From: Micavibrio sp. UBA6212
Lineage (GTDB): Bacteria > Pseudomonadota > Alphaproteobacteria > Micavibrionales > Micavibrionaceae
Direction: 5' to 3'
Assembly: GCA_002421905.1 (NCBI GenBank)
Contig: DISK01000017.1
Coordinates: 1-27,153 of the forward strand
DNA length: 27,153 nt
A program made the translations under genes and the position numbers. Positions 1 to 8,090 of this stretch are shown here, one piece after another; the stretch's first letter is position 1, and each line of letters opens with the position of its first letter. The notes below the pieces were generated by a model that saw only the letters and a list, made by a program, of their open reading frames with translations, did no database searches and was not told where the DNA came from.

Positions 1-375
1 CTGGGTGGAGAACAATCCGGTCATATCGTGATCTCTCATTTTGGAACCACGGGTGATGGGTTGATGGCGGCCTTGCAGGTTCTCTCAATTATCAAAGAAC
101 AGGGAAAGCCAGCTTCGGAAGTTTTGAAAGTCTTCGAACCTGTGCCACAGATCCTGAAAAATGTACGCTTTGAAAGAAATGCAAAGCCTTTGGAACAAAA
201 AATTATTCAAGATGCAATAGGCGAAGCCGAAACAAAATTGAACGGGTCGGGTCGTCTGCTGGTCAGGCCTTCAGGAACCGAACCGTTAATCCGTATCATG
301 GCCGAAGGGGATGACGCGGAGATGGTCGAAACTATCGTTGATGATTTATGTGCAGTTATTGGAAAGGCATCGTAG
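1..375 (+). CDS. glmM: Phosphoglucosamine mutase, C-terminal part (cut by window edge)
   Basis: GlmM converts glucosamine-6-phosphate to glucosamine-1-phosphate, the cytoplasmic step that leads to UDP-GlcNAc for peptidoglycan and lipopolysaccharide. The reading frame is open from base 1, so the gene begins upstream; 124 C-terminal residues are visible. The fragment opens with the sugar-binding loop GGEQSGHI and later carries the phosphate-binding loop RPSGTEPLIRIM, both typical of the alpha-D-phosphohexomutase family. The phosphoserine active-site domain lies outside the window. The first in-frame ATG (base 28) falls inside the conserved loop region and is not the real start. The stop is followed after 3 bases by purA, so the two are probably co-transcribed. 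PgcA/ManB-type mutases share these loops, but the GEQSGH loop and the neighbourhood favour GlmM. Confidence 0.93.
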   Translation: MGGEQSGHIVISHFGTTGDGLMAALQVLSIIKEQGKPASEVLKVFEPVPQILKNVRFERNAKPLEQKIIQDAIGEAETKLNGSGRLLVRPSGTEPLIRIMAEGDDAEMVETIVDDLCAVIGKAS

Positions 376-378
376 AAA

Positions 379-1671
379 ATGGGAAATGTCGCAGTTATCG
401 GGTCACAATGGGGTGATGAAGGTAAAGGTAAGATCGTTGATTGGCTCTCAAGCCGTGCCGATGTAGTCGTTCGGTTTCAGGGAGGGCACAATGCGGGGCA
501 CACGCTGGTGATTGACGGCGTTGAATATAAATTGCACTTGCTGCCATCCGGCATTGTTCGGGAAGGAAAGCTTTCGATTATTGGCAATGGCGTTGTGGTT
601 GATCCATGGGCTTTGTTTGAAGAAATCGAGACAGTCTCTGGAAAGGGCGTAAAGGTTTCTCCTCAATCCTTGAAAATCGCCGAAAACGTAAATTTGATTC
701 TGCCCGTTCACCAGAAGACCGATCAGGCTTTGGAGGCTGCTCGCGGGAAAGGCATGATCGGAACTACCGGTCGTGGTATTGGCCCGACATACGAAGACAA
801 AGTGGCGCGTCGTGGCATACGTCTTTGTGATTTGGCGGATACTGAGCTGCTGCGTGAAAAAGTAGAAAATCTTCTGGTACACCATAACGCCTTGTTGAAA
901 GGCCTTGGTGCCGAAGAAATGGATGTGGATTGGTTGTATAAAGAATTGCTGGAAATTGCGCCGAAAATTCTGCCCTATGCCGCCCCGGTCTGGAAAGTTC
1001 TGGATGAGGCACGTCATCAGAATAAAAAGATTCTGTTTGAAGGGGCTCAAGGGATCATGCTCGATGTTGATCATGGAACCTATCCGTTCGTGACGTCATC
1101 GAATACTGTGGCTGGAAACGCCGCAAGCGGCTCCGGAGTGGGGCCAAAAGCTGTCGGGTATGTTCTGGGAATTACAAAAGCCTACACAACGCGCGTTGGA
1201 ACCGGCCCGTTTCCGACAGAACAACTCAACGAAGACGGAGAAACTCTGGGACGTCGCGGGCATGAATTTGGAACGACCACGGGGCGCAAGCGTCGTTGCG
1301 GTTGGTTCGATGCCGTCATGGTACGTCAGGCAATCAAAGTTGGCGGAATTGATGGCTTGGCCTTAACCAAGCTTGACGTTCTGGATGGATTTGACGAAAT
1401 AAAAATTTGCATCGGGTACGAACTGGATGGTCAAAAGCTTGATTATTATCCGGCCTCCCAAGTGGCTCAGGCGAAAGTCACGCCGATTTACGAAACAGTT
1501 CCTGGCTGGAGCGAGTCAACCAGAGGGGCAAGAAGCTGGGCAGACCTTCCTCCGGCAGCAATTAAATATGTGAAACGATTGGAAGAGCTGGTTGAGTCAA
1601 CCGTGACACTGCTTTCGACAAGTCCGGAACGGGATGACACCATTCTCGTCCACGATCCGTTTTTCAGCTAG
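379..1671 (+). CDS. purA: Adenylosuccinate synthetase
   Basis: PurA joins aspartate to IMP using GTP, the first committed step from IMP to AMP, in the cytoplasm. The 430-residue product has the usual length. Visible motifs are the N-terminal phosphate-binding loop QWGDEGKGK (about residues 10-18), the IMP-site segments GGHNAGHT and GTTGRGIGPTYEDK, and the C-terminal TTTGRKRRCGWFD signature. The ATG at 379 lies 3 bases after the glmM stop, with AAAGG in the end of glmM as a plausible ribosome binding site. Other pur genes lie about 13-19 kb away in the window, so purA is physically separate from the purCS and purQL units. I see no clear terminator after it; a promoter for the next gene starts about 40 bases downstream. 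Confidence 0.97.
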   Translation: MGNVAVIGSQWGDEGKGKIVDWLSSRADVVVRFQGGHNAGHTLVIDGVEYKLHLLPSGIVREGKLSIIGNGVVVDPWALFEEIETVSGKGVKVSPQSLKIAENVNLILPVHQKTDQALEAARGKGMIGTTGRGIGPTYEDKVARRGIRLCDLADTELLREKVENLLVHHNALLKGLGAEEMDVDWLYKELLEIAPKILPYAAPVWKVLDEARHQNKKILFEGAQGIMLDVDHGTYPFVTSSNTVAGNAASGSGVGPKAVGYVLGITKAYTTRVGTGPFPTEQLNEDGETLGRRGHEFGTTTGRKRRCGWFDAVMVRQAIKVGGIDGLALTKLDVLDGFDEIKICIGYELDGQKLDYYPASQVAQAKVTPIYETVPGWSESTRGARSWADLPPAAIKYVKRLEELVESTVTLLSTSPERDDTILVHDPFFS

Positions 1672-1709
1672 TCGGTTTTTCATCCAGATTGTCATTAATG
1701 ACTGTCGAA

Positions 1710-1738
1710 TTTACATTTCTGTTCGCAAAGGGTATGAT
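1710..1738 (+). promoter_or_regulatory. Candidate sigma-70 promoter for the pseudokinase gene
   Basis: TTTACA (1710-1715) and TATGAT (1733-1738) are separated by exactly 17 bases. The predicted start near 1745 gives a leader of about 50 bases before the ATG at 1795. A loose inverted repeat, CGCAAAG (1724-1730) with CTTTGCG (1765-1771), spans the predicted start. Both boxes match consensus at 5 of 6 positions. Confidence 0.5.
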
Positions 1739-1794
1739 TCTTTCGAACCCATCGGCTGCGACTTCTTTGCGGCCCCCTTATTTTTGTATATTAA

Positions 1795-3858
1795 ATGGCA
1801 GACGAAGAACAGATACCAGAAGCCTCTGAAGTTGAGGACGTCACCCCCAAAGCAAATCCCGTTTCGGGTGAAGTTTTGCTTAAAGGGGATATCAAGATTT
1901 TCCCGGGAAGTCCTCTTCCCCACATGGATCGGGGATCGGCCAAAGCATATTTGGCAGAAACCAGAAGTGGTGGAAAAGCTTTTGCGCTGATCTGTCCGGA
2001 TAATCTGGTTCCCAGAACGGCAGTGGTTCATAAATATATGAATGTCATGTCCCCATCTTTGCCAAAAATTACAGGGTCGGGAGTAGTGGACTGGCAACCA
2101 GAGCGTCGTGAAAAATATGTATTTGTTTATGAAGGGCTGCTTGGCAATCCATTATCGGCGCAAAAAAATATTCCTGCGCTGGGACTAAAGCTTGATGTCA
2201 TTTTGAACACGATTTTCTACAATCTGGTTGATGGAATATCGGCCATGCATGATCGGGGTGTTGTGCATGGGAATATCTGTTTGCAGAATATTTTCGATGG
2301 TGGCAGTGGAAAATTTGAAAATGTTATGCTGGGTGATTGCCTGTCTGTCCCGAGTGGATATGCACAACCAGCCGTTTATGAAACAGTTGAGCGTGCCTTG
2401 GCCTTGCCATATGCAAAGGGTGAAGCTACTGCGGCAGATGATATATATGCATTGGGAATCTCTCTGGCGTCAATGCTGGCCAGTCATGACTTTACAGAAG
2501 GGATGAGTCCTGAAGAAGTTATTGTTCATAAACTGGAACATGGAACTTTTAATCTGGTGACTAGTCGTGACCGCTTTCCCGGACAGATTATCGAGGTGTT
2601 GCGTGGGTTGCTGAGTGATGATGTCGCGTCCAGATGGACAATCTGGGACATTAATGAATGGATGGATGGTCGTCGCGTGACAGCCAAACAGGCAGGGCGA
2701 CCTATCCCCAAATCATCCCGTCCAGTGGAATTCAAAAAGAAGAAATATTTCCGTCCCGATATATTGGCGTTGCAGCTTAGAAAAGATCCGGCGGCGACGT
2801 TAGAACTTGCGGAGTCCGGAGAATTATATTTATGGCTTAATCGTGCTTTGCAAAACAAGGATTACGAGGAAAGGTTTGAAAAAGCCGTTGAACAAGCCAA
2901 AAAATCATCAACATCCGGTGCAAATCTTGCCGAACGCATGGTGACATATGTCTCCATGGCACTGGCTCCGAATTTCCCTGTTTTTTACAAGGAGAATAGT
3001 TTCTTTCCTGAACATTTTGGGAATCTGCTGGTCGATGCCATCGCAAATGGCAAGGATGCAAACTCTCTGGTCGAAGTATTCCATGGGGATATTATCCCAT
3101 GTTGGGCGACATTCCGGTATCAGTATGGATTGTTGGTTGGTGATGAACCGGGAAAATTCGAAACATGTAGAATGTACATGCTACAGAAGTCGGCAGGATT
3201 CGGAATTGAACGCTGCACTTATTTTATGGCGATGTCCTCAAAATGCCTGAGTGAGAAGCTGACTGAGTACTGTGTTCGATCATCGCGAGATCTGATTATT
3301 GCCCTTGAGGGAATAGCATCGAGTAAATCAAAGCCGGCGTGGTTCTTTGACAGACATATTATTGCCTATCTCTTTACACATGACCGGCAAGTCATTGAGA
3401 GTTCATCATCAGATTTGATGTCTGATGAAAAACATCGTCAGGTTAGTGCGGCGTTGAAGATATTCTCAAGGATACAGGAACGGGAACGTATAAATAGCTT
3501 GCCGAATTTGTCTCTATGGATAGGCGAACATCTATCAACCCTGGTTAACCGGTATCATGATCGGGAACGTAGGAAACAGGTTTCTCTTGATGTAAATAAA
3601 ATAAAATCAAAAGGAAATCTGGTTATGCTTGCCGAGTTATTCAATAACTTTCAGGACATTCAGAACGATACAAAAATGTTTTCCTTCGCGATGCAGCATT
3701 ATCAGAGCTTACAAGAAGAGCATGGCAGATTGAGTCTGGAGTTAGAGACAAATAAAAATTTTGGTAAGGGAACAGGCAGACAGGTCTCTGCGATGGTTTC
3801 CGGTTCAATCGCAGGATTGGTTATTCTTATATATCTGTTTTTCAGTTTTGCTATTTAG
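1795..3858 (+). CDS. Tail-anchored protein with degenerate protein-kinase domain (predicted pseudokinase)
   Basis: A 687-residue protein that resembles a Ser/Thr kinase in residues about 30-295 but has lost key residues. The beta-3 Val-Ala-x-Lys position reads FALIC (about 63-67), so the ATP-anchoring Lys appears absent. The HRD catalytic loop reads HGNICLQNIF (158-167): Arg and the catalytic Asp are replaced, while the metal-binding Asn165 remains. The DFG triplet reads DCL (181-183). The structural DDIYALG motif (215-221) and a late Arg-Trp segment near 280 are kept, which supports the fold. A region of about 370 residues that I do not recognise follows, then one hydrophobic segment (about 667-687) ending exactly at the C-terminus. 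This suggests a cytosolic domain held on the membrane by a tail anchor. No good Shine-Dalgarno precedes the ATG at 1795; no better start is visible. A membrane-protein gene follows after 12 bases. Weak atypical activity cannot be excluded. Confidence 0.75.
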   Translation: MADEEQIPEASEVEDVTPKANPVSGEVLLKGDIKIFPGSPLPHMDRGSAKAYLAETRSGGKAFALICPDNLVPRTAVVHKYMNVMSPSLPKITGSGVVDWQPERREKYVFVYEGLLGNPLSAQKNIPALGLKLDVILNTIFYNLVDGISAMHDRGVVHGNICLQNIFDGGSGKFENVMLGDCLSVPSGYAQPAVYETVERALALPYAKGEATAADDIYALGISLASMLASHDFTEGMSPEEVIVHKLEHGTFNLVTSRDRFPGQIIEVLRGLLSDDVASRWTIWDINEWMDGRRVTAKQAGRPIPKSSRPVEFKKKKYFRPDILALQLRKDPAATLELAESGELYLWLNRALQNKDYEERFEKAVEQAKKSSTSGANLAERMVTYVSMALAPNFPVFYKENSFFPEHFGNLLVDAIANGKDANSLVEVFHGDIIPCWATFRYQYGLLVGDEPGKFETCRMYMLQKSAGFGIERCTYFMAMSSKCLSEKLTEYCVRSSRDLIIALEGIASSKSKPAWFFDRHIIAYLFTHDRQVIESSSSDLMSDEKHRQVSAALKIFSRIQERERINSLPNLSLWIGEHLSTLVNRYHDRERRKQVSLDVNKIKSKGNLVMLAELFNNFQDIQNDTKMFSFAMQHYQSLQEEHGRLSLELETNKNFGKGTGRQVSAMVSGSIAGLVILIYLFFSFAI

Positions 3859-3870
3859 TGAGGGGGCATT

Positions 3871-4371
3871 GTGGCAAAGTCAAAATCAAGATCCAAATCA
3901 AAATCATCAGCTAAATCAAGAGTTCTTTTGGCGGGTCTTTTTGTAACGTCTGTTGCCTTATTGCCAACGACTGTCCTTTTGTTTTTTGGGATGTTGCCCT
4001 CTATTATTGCGCGATTTGTCGATCGTTCAAAAATGAAAACCCAGACACTAACCATTTCCTTTATGAATTTCGCGGCTGTTTTTCCATTCTGGTTCCAACT
4101 GATCAATCAGGAACATATATTGCGGAATGCACTCGATATTCTTATTGATCCGCTTCACATCGTTATTATGTATGGGGGAGCCTTTCTGGGATATATGATT
4201 GATTGGGGATTAACGGGTATTGTGGCCACCATGATGGTGCAAAAAGGGCAAAATCGCCTGAAACAGATCAAAAAAACACAGCAAGAGCTGGCAAAACGCT
4301 GGGGAGAGGAGGTTTCTGGTGAAATTCCTCTGGATCCTTTCGGGTTCCCCGTTATCAATAAGAAAGAATAA
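3871..4371 (+). CDS. Small multi-pass membrane protein, unknown function
   Basis: Not recognised. The 166-residue product begins with GTG, supported by AGGGGG four bases upstream (3861-3866), 12 bases after the pseudokinase stop, so the two probably form one transcript. The first 17 residues are nearly all Lys, Ser and Arg (MAKSKSRSKSKSSAKSR) and should face the cytoplasm. Hydrophobic stretches lie at about residues 18-47, 60-78 and 91-120, giving three to five membrane passes depending on how the first and last stretches divide. The C-terminal 45 residues are charged and include a helical Lys/Gln-rich run. A strong terminator follows at 4452-4474, separating this pair from the Tad genes. A role alongside the pseudokinase is inferred only from adjacency. 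Confidence 0.75.
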   Translation: MAKSKSRSKSKSSAKSRVLLAGLFVTSVALLPTTVLLFFGMLPSIIARFVDRSKMKTQTLTISFMNFAAVFPFWFQLINQEHILRNALDILIDPLHIVIMYGGAFLGYMIDWGLTGIVATMMVQKGQNRLKQIKKTQQELAKRWGEEVSGEIPLDPFGFPVINKKE

Positions 4372-4451
4372 ATTTCCGTAAAATTATATGGATTGTTAGA
4401 GTTTTCTTATTGGCTCAATGGTACGATAGACTCGTATGTAAAGGTAACAAA

Positions 4452-4474
4452 ACATGCCACAGGCGTGTTTTTTT
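4452..4474 (+). terminator. Rho-independent terminator
   Basis: ACATGCC (4452-4458) pairs with GGCGTGT (4462-4468) through a three-base loop, with one G-U pair, and runs into seven T residues (4468-4474). It lies about 80 bases after the membrane-protein stop and closes the pseudokinase unit. Confidence 0.8.
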
Positions 4475-4482
4475 ATGCCTGC

Positions 4483-4498
4483 AATTTACAAGTAAATT
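4483..4498. promoter_or_regulatory. Perfect palindrome upstream of the Tad genes, candidate operator
   Basis: AATTTAC and GTAAATT form a perfect 7-base inverted repeat around AA. The site starts 9 bases after the preceding terminator and ends 55 bases before the first tadE-like ATG, overlapping the proposed -35 region. The arms are AT-rich, so chance is possible. Confidence 0.35.
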
Positions 4499-4526
4499 AA
4501 TACAAAAATAAGAAAAATTGTATATT
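4497..4526 (+). promoter_or_regulatory. Candidate promoter of the tadE-tadE-tadG unit
   Basis: TTAATA (4497-4502) and TATATT (4521-4526) are separated by 18 bases, giving a start near 4533 and a leader of about 20 bases. The boxes match consensus at 4 and 5 positions. The upstream terminator implies that a promoter is needed here. Confidence 0.35.
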
Positions 4527-4553
4527 TCGGTTCTGTTGGGAAGAAAAAGGAAG

Positions 4554-5084
4554 ATGGTTGCAAACTGGATTAAACGGGAAGAAGGCTCCACTGCTGTTGA
4601 ATTTGCAATGGTGGCCGTCCCGTTTATCTATCTTTTGCTGGGTATCATCGAGATGTCTTTAATGTTTGTGGGCATGAGTACGTTGGATAGTGCCGCCGGA
4701 CAGGCCTCACGCGTCATCAGAACGGGGCAGGCTCAACAAAGCGTGGATCCGGAGCAGGCTTTCAAAGATGCTTTATGCGCTGCGGCGGATACCTTTCTTG
4801 ATTGTAACAAGATTCAGTACGAAGTCGTCAAAATGAACGGGTTTTCTGATTTTTCCAGCTTTCCTATTTCATATGATGAAAACGGAGATTTGATTTCTCA
4901 AGGGTTTGATGCAGGGTCGGTGGATGATGTCATCTTGATACGGGCTGTATATAAATATCCTTTGATGACACCATTAATGGGAAGCTTGTTGTCGGACTCG
5001 GCTGGAAATACAAAGCTATTCGTTACGACCATAGTGTTGGAAACCGAACCTTATGACGTAGATTTAGTGGCCGAAGAGTTGTAG
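4554..5084 (+). CDS. TadE-like pseudopilin of the Tad/Flp pilus system
   Basis: A 176-residue protein with the TadE-family layout: a short basic N-terminus, one hydrophobic helix (about residues 15-39) and an extracytoplasmic domain. The junction EEG/STAVEF has Gly at the cleavage position and Glu at +5, as expected for processing by a TadV-type prepilin peptidase. TadE and TadF are minor pseudopilins needed for assembling Flp pili. I chose ATG 4554, preceded by a purine-rich GGGAAG/AAGG region; an upstream in-frame TTG at 4518 lacks a good ribosome binding site. The next two genes are also Tad-type. No tadA-C ATPase or platform gene, flp pilin or rcp secretin gene lies in the window, so the rest of the machine must be elsewhere if it exists. 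Confidence 0.82.
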   Translation: MVANWIKREEGSTAVEFAMVAVPFIYLLLGIIEMSLMFVGMSTLDSAAGQASRVIRTGQAQQSVDPEQAFKDALCAAADTFLDCNKIQYEVVKMNGFSDFSSFPISYDENGDLISQGFDAGSVDDVILIRAVYKYPLMTPLMGSLLSDSAGNTKLFVTTIVLETEPYDVDLVAEEL

Positions 5085-5104
5085 TTAAAAAACCATATAG
5101 GAAA

Positions 5105-5650
5105 ATGGGGGATAGGATTTTGAGTTTTTCACGGTGGATAATTTCGTGGATCAAAAATGAAGACGGGGTTGCCATGATGGAGGCGGTAATGCTCTTTCCG
5201 GTAATGCTGACGCTTCTGATGGGAGTCTATGATCTGGGAAACGGAATCAGTCTGTCGGAAAAAACAATTACGTCATCGCAGATCGCAGCAGATCTGGTGT
5301 CCAGAAATAGAACGATAGATTCATCTAGTCTGACAGAAATTATCGGCGGCGCAAAATTGGCATTCGAACCATATGCTCTACATGGATTTGGGATAGATAT
5401 TGTCAGTATCCGTTTTGATGAAAATAATAATCCTGAGATTTTATGGAGAGAGACACAGGATATGGCGCCAAATAGCGATGCAGTTAACAGCGTTGCAGGA
5501 TTGGCCGAAGAAGGAGAAGGCATGATAATTGTCACTGTGCAATATACATACTCTCCAATGTTTTCGAAATTTTTTACTAATGATCTTAATTTCAAAGAAG
5601 TCGCTTTTGCAAGGGGCCGTAGAAGCCCAACAGTCACTTGGGACGGTTAA
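5105..5650 (+). CDS. Second TadE/TadF-like pseudopilin
   Basis: A 181-residue protein with an N-terminal amphipathic stretch, a hydrophobic helix (about residues 21-43) and a soluble domain. NEDG/VAMMEA again has Gly before the predicted cut and Glu at +5. This marks it as a second prepilin-peptidase substrate, in the position that TadF takes in Tad loci. It is 20 bases downstream of the first pseudopilin and ends just before the TadG-like gene, so the three probably form one operon. The start is uncertain: ATG 5105 has AGGA only two bases away, whereas an in-frame TTG at 5120 has GGGGA at a better distance and would remove five residues without affecting the motif. Confidence 0.78.
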   Translation: MGDRILSFSRWIISWIKNEDGVAMMEAVMLFPVMLTLLMGVYDLGNGISLSEKTITSSQIAADLVSRNRTIDSSSLTEIIGGAKLAFEPYALHGFGIDIVSIRFDENNNPEILWRETQDMAPNSDAVNSVAGLAEEGEGMIIVTVQYTYSPMFSKFFTNDLNFKEVAFARGRRSPTVTWDG

Positions 5651-5655
5651 ACGGG

Positions 5656-6993
5656 ATGGTAAACATGGAAAACAAACATAGCTGGAAAACAACTCTGCTA
5701 AACAACAAAAGCCTTGGGCGTTTCTTAAGGGATACCACAGCGGCAACCGCAGTGGCTTTCGCTTTGGTGTTGCCCGTAGTTGTTGGGGCAGGGGGCATGT
5801 CTGTTGATTTGGCAATGGCACAAATGGTCAAAAAAAGACTTTCCCATGCGATTGATGCGGCGGCTCTGGCTGCGGCGGCTTCGGCCAGCACAGAGTCAGA
5901 CATCACCGCAAAAGTGAACCAGTTTTTCTATCAGAATTATCCGGCATCCAAGGTGGGTGCAACCTATGACCTGACCGTCTCGATCATTGGTGATGACATC
6001 GCGGTATCGGTGAAGGCTGATTATGATACATCATTCTCAAGATTGCTGGGGATCGACGAGATCACTGTTGCGGCGAATACTCGCGTGACCAGAGAAATTC
6101 TGGGATTGGAAGTTGCGATGGTGGTGGATGTCACCGGATCAATGTCAAGCAACAATAATATCGGAACATTAAAAGTAGCGGCAAAAAACTTTCTGAATAC
6201 ACTTTGCAAAGATTCAACATGTTCCAGCCTTGTAAAAATCGGGATCGTGCCATTTTCTGCAGCGGTGAATGTGGGGCCATATGGTTTGGGAAAAAATCCG
6301 AATGGAACAACCTACGACACGGCTTTTGTAAATAACCCCTATGGCACAAGCTTTAACCAATCCCAAAGCAGCAAATGGTGGGGATGTGTTCTGGCGCGTT
6401 CAACTCCGGAAGATACAGAAAATTATGGTACTGGATGGAAGTGGGATATGTACCGCAACCCGTATAATAGCAATAAAAACAGCGGATGTAATAAATCCTA
6501 TATTTTGCCGCTGACCAGTAGCTATGGAACGATCAAATCCAAGATAGACAGTCTTTATGCCTCAGGGAATACATTGAGCAACCTCGGGATGGTGTGGGGA
6601 TATCGCGTTCTCTCACCCGAGGCCCCATTCCGTGAGGGCGCACTCTGGACAGATAAGACCGTCAAGAAAGTCGCTTTGCTGATGACCGACGGTGACAATA
6701 ATATTGGTGGTGGAAGCTATAGTTATAGCGGCTATGGCCCGTGGAATACCCTCAAGTTAACCGACCATGATCTGGATGAAAAATTGGCGGCAACCTGTGA
6801 AAATATGAAAAATGATGGGATTACTGTTTACACCATCACTTTCACATCGGGGATTAACAGCTCGACCAAAGCATATTTCCGGAATTGTGCCAGTGACGAG
6901 AGTAAATATTACGATGCTCCGGAACAGCAGGATTTGATTGATTCATTTGTTGCGATTAGCCGCGAGCTTTCGAATATTCACATCAAGGAGTAG
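5656..6993 (+). CDS. TadG-like pilus-assembly protein with von Willebrand A domain
   Basis: A protein of about 445 residues with a TadE/G-like N-terminal segment (hydrophobic helix about 31-52), an Ala-rich linker and a C-terminal von Willebrand A domain. The metal-binding (MIDAS) sequence DVTGSMS lies at about residues 158-164 and a second metal-site segment LLMTDGDNN at about 342-350. The VWA domain carries a long Tyr/Asn/Gly/Ser-rich insertion of about 130 residues with several Cys. TadG proteins act at the cell envelope in Flp pilus assembly or adhesion. Unlike the two upstream proteins, the N-terminal helix lacks the Gly/Glu prepilin motif, so cleavage is not expected. ATG 5656 and ATG 5665 are both possible starts, 6 or 15 bases after the previous stop; an earlier in-frame TTG would overlap the previous gene. 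Confidence 0.82.
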   Translation: MVNMENKHSWKTTLLNNKSLGRFLRDTTAATAVAFALVLPVVVGAGGMSVDLAMAQMVKKRLSHAIDAAALAAAASASTESDITAKVNQFFYQNYPASKVGATYDLTVSIIGDDIAVSVKADYDTSFSRLLGIDEITVAANTRVTREILGLEVAMVVDVTGSMSSNNNIGTLKVAAKNFLNTLCKDSTCSSLVKIGIVPFSAAVNVGPYGLGKNPNGTTYDTAFVNNPYGTSFNQSQSSKWWGCVLARSTPEDTENYGTGWKWDMYRNPYNSNKNSGCNKSYILPLTSSYGTIKSKIDSLYASGNTLSNLGMVWGYRVLSPEAPFREGALWTDKTVKKVALLMTDGDNNIGGGSYSYSGYGPWNTLKLTDHDLDEKLAATCENMKNDGITVYTITFTSGINSSTKAYFRNCASDESKYYDAPEQQDLIDSFVAISRELSNIHIKE

Positions 6994-7081
6994 TTTTCAT
7001 AAAGTTAAGCGCCTGTATTTCAACCTTAACAACTTTTATGAAGCTCTTGAGTCATTGGTAATAATTCGATAAGTCCTATGG

Positions 7082-7087
7082 TATAAT
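7082..7087 (+). promoter_or_regulatory. Possible -10 element for mreC
   Basis: A consensus TATAAT sits 17 bases before the mreC ATG. The best -35 match, TTGGTA (7055-7060), is 21 bases away, longer than usual. The implied leader of about 10 bases has no Shine-Dalgarno sequence. Confidence 0.35.
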
Positions 7088-7104
7088 ATACATTCAGAAT
7101 TACG

Positions 7105-8076
7105 ATGAATTTCCCCCTTAAATCTTCCCGAAAGGAAAAGAAAGGGGCCAGAAGGACGACTGTGGTGGCCTATAGCCGAAGAAATAGAAGACGTGTTATC
7201 CGTGCTGCTTCGATTGCAGCGCGTTATTCCCGCTATTCTCCGATGGCCTTGACCGGTCTTGCCGCTGTTTTACTGGTGACCTCCATGTTCAATCCGGATA
7301 TGTGGAAAGACCCGCGGACCAACACAACCGACGCAGCGGCTCCGATTATCAGTGCAATTGGCGTTCCGTTCAGATTTGTTGGAGATGCTTTCGGGACGGT
7401 CACAGGCCTAACTCAAATTCGGGCTGAGAATGCGCGGCTGCATTCCGAAAATGACCAATTAAAAGAATGGTATCAGACCGCCATGCTGCTGCGTGCGGAA
7501 AACCAGTCTTTGAAAGATCTTTTGAATGTTCTGCCGGAACCCGACCAAAGCTATATTACAACCCGAGTAATCGGCGACTCTGGATCATCTTTTGTCAAAA
7601 CCATATTGATCGAGGCAGGAACTCTGGATGGGGTGCAAGAAGGTCAAGCTGTTATGGGCGGTCAAGGAATGATTGGCCGCGTTATAGAAGCCGGAGCCAA
7701 AGCCTCACGCGTCCTGTTGCTCTCAGATATCAACTCGCATATTCCGGTTGTGATAGAAGGAATAAATCAACGGGCAATTCTGGTGGGGAACAATGAGACC
7801 TTCCCCGAATTAACCCATTTGCCACCTGATATACTGGTGACCAAGGGTGCAAGGATTGTCACATCAGGAACTGGTGGCCAGTTTCCTGCAGGACTGCCGA
7901 TTGGTGAAGTCAATTCGGTGGTCAGTGGGCGGGTTGATGTCCGGCTGTTTTCGGGAACGGAAGGGTCTGACTATGTTCAGGTGGTTGAAAAGCCAATGAA
8001 CCCCAGTGTCCGGAAAAGTCTTGATATTCTGATGATGCCAACGCCGTCATCTTCTAAAACCACCTTGCATAGGTAA
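7105..8076 (+). CDS. mreC: Rod shape-determining protein MreC
   Basis: MreC is a periplasmic scaffold of the elongasome that links MreB and MreD to PBP2 and RodA. The 323-residue product has a strongly basic cytoplasmic N-terminus (about 1-45), one transmembrane helix (about 47-64) and a coiled coil at about 98-142 (AENARLHSENDQLKEW and AENQSLKDLL). The typical beta-rich MreC domain follows, with GxVxxGQxVMGxxGxIGRV-like spacing around residues 172-197. The length is normal. ATG 7105 has no obvious Shine-Dalgarno; the closest promoter element is 17 bases upstream. mreD follows after 14 bases. mreB, often directly upstream, is not in this position: the preceding gene is the TadG-like gene. Confidence 0.95.
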   Translation: MNFPLKSSRKEKKGARRTTVVAYSRRNRRRVIRAASIAARYSRYSPMALTGLAAVLLVTSMFNPDMWKDPRTNTTDAAAPIISAIGVPFRFVGDAFGTVTGLTQIRAENARLHSENDQLKEWYQTAMLLRAENQSLKDLLNVLPEPDQSYITTRVIGDSGSSFVKTILIEAGTLDGVQEGQAVMGGQGMIGRVIEAGAKASRVLLLSDINSHIPVVIEGINQRAILVGNNETFPELTHLPPDILVTKGARIVTSGTGGQFPAGLPIGEVNSVVSGRVDVRLFSGTEGSDYVQVVEKPMNPSVRKSLDILMMPTPSSSKTTLHR

Positions 8077-8090
8077 CCGGGAAGGATAAA

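Noticed and set aside
448..1074. 208-residue minus-strand ORF
   Set aside because: It is entirely antisense to purA and has no recognisable features.
7004..7030. Inverted repeat GTTAAG/CTTAAC after the TadG-like gene as a terminator
   Set aside because: Six AT-rich pairs, a 15-base loop and no T run directly after the stem.
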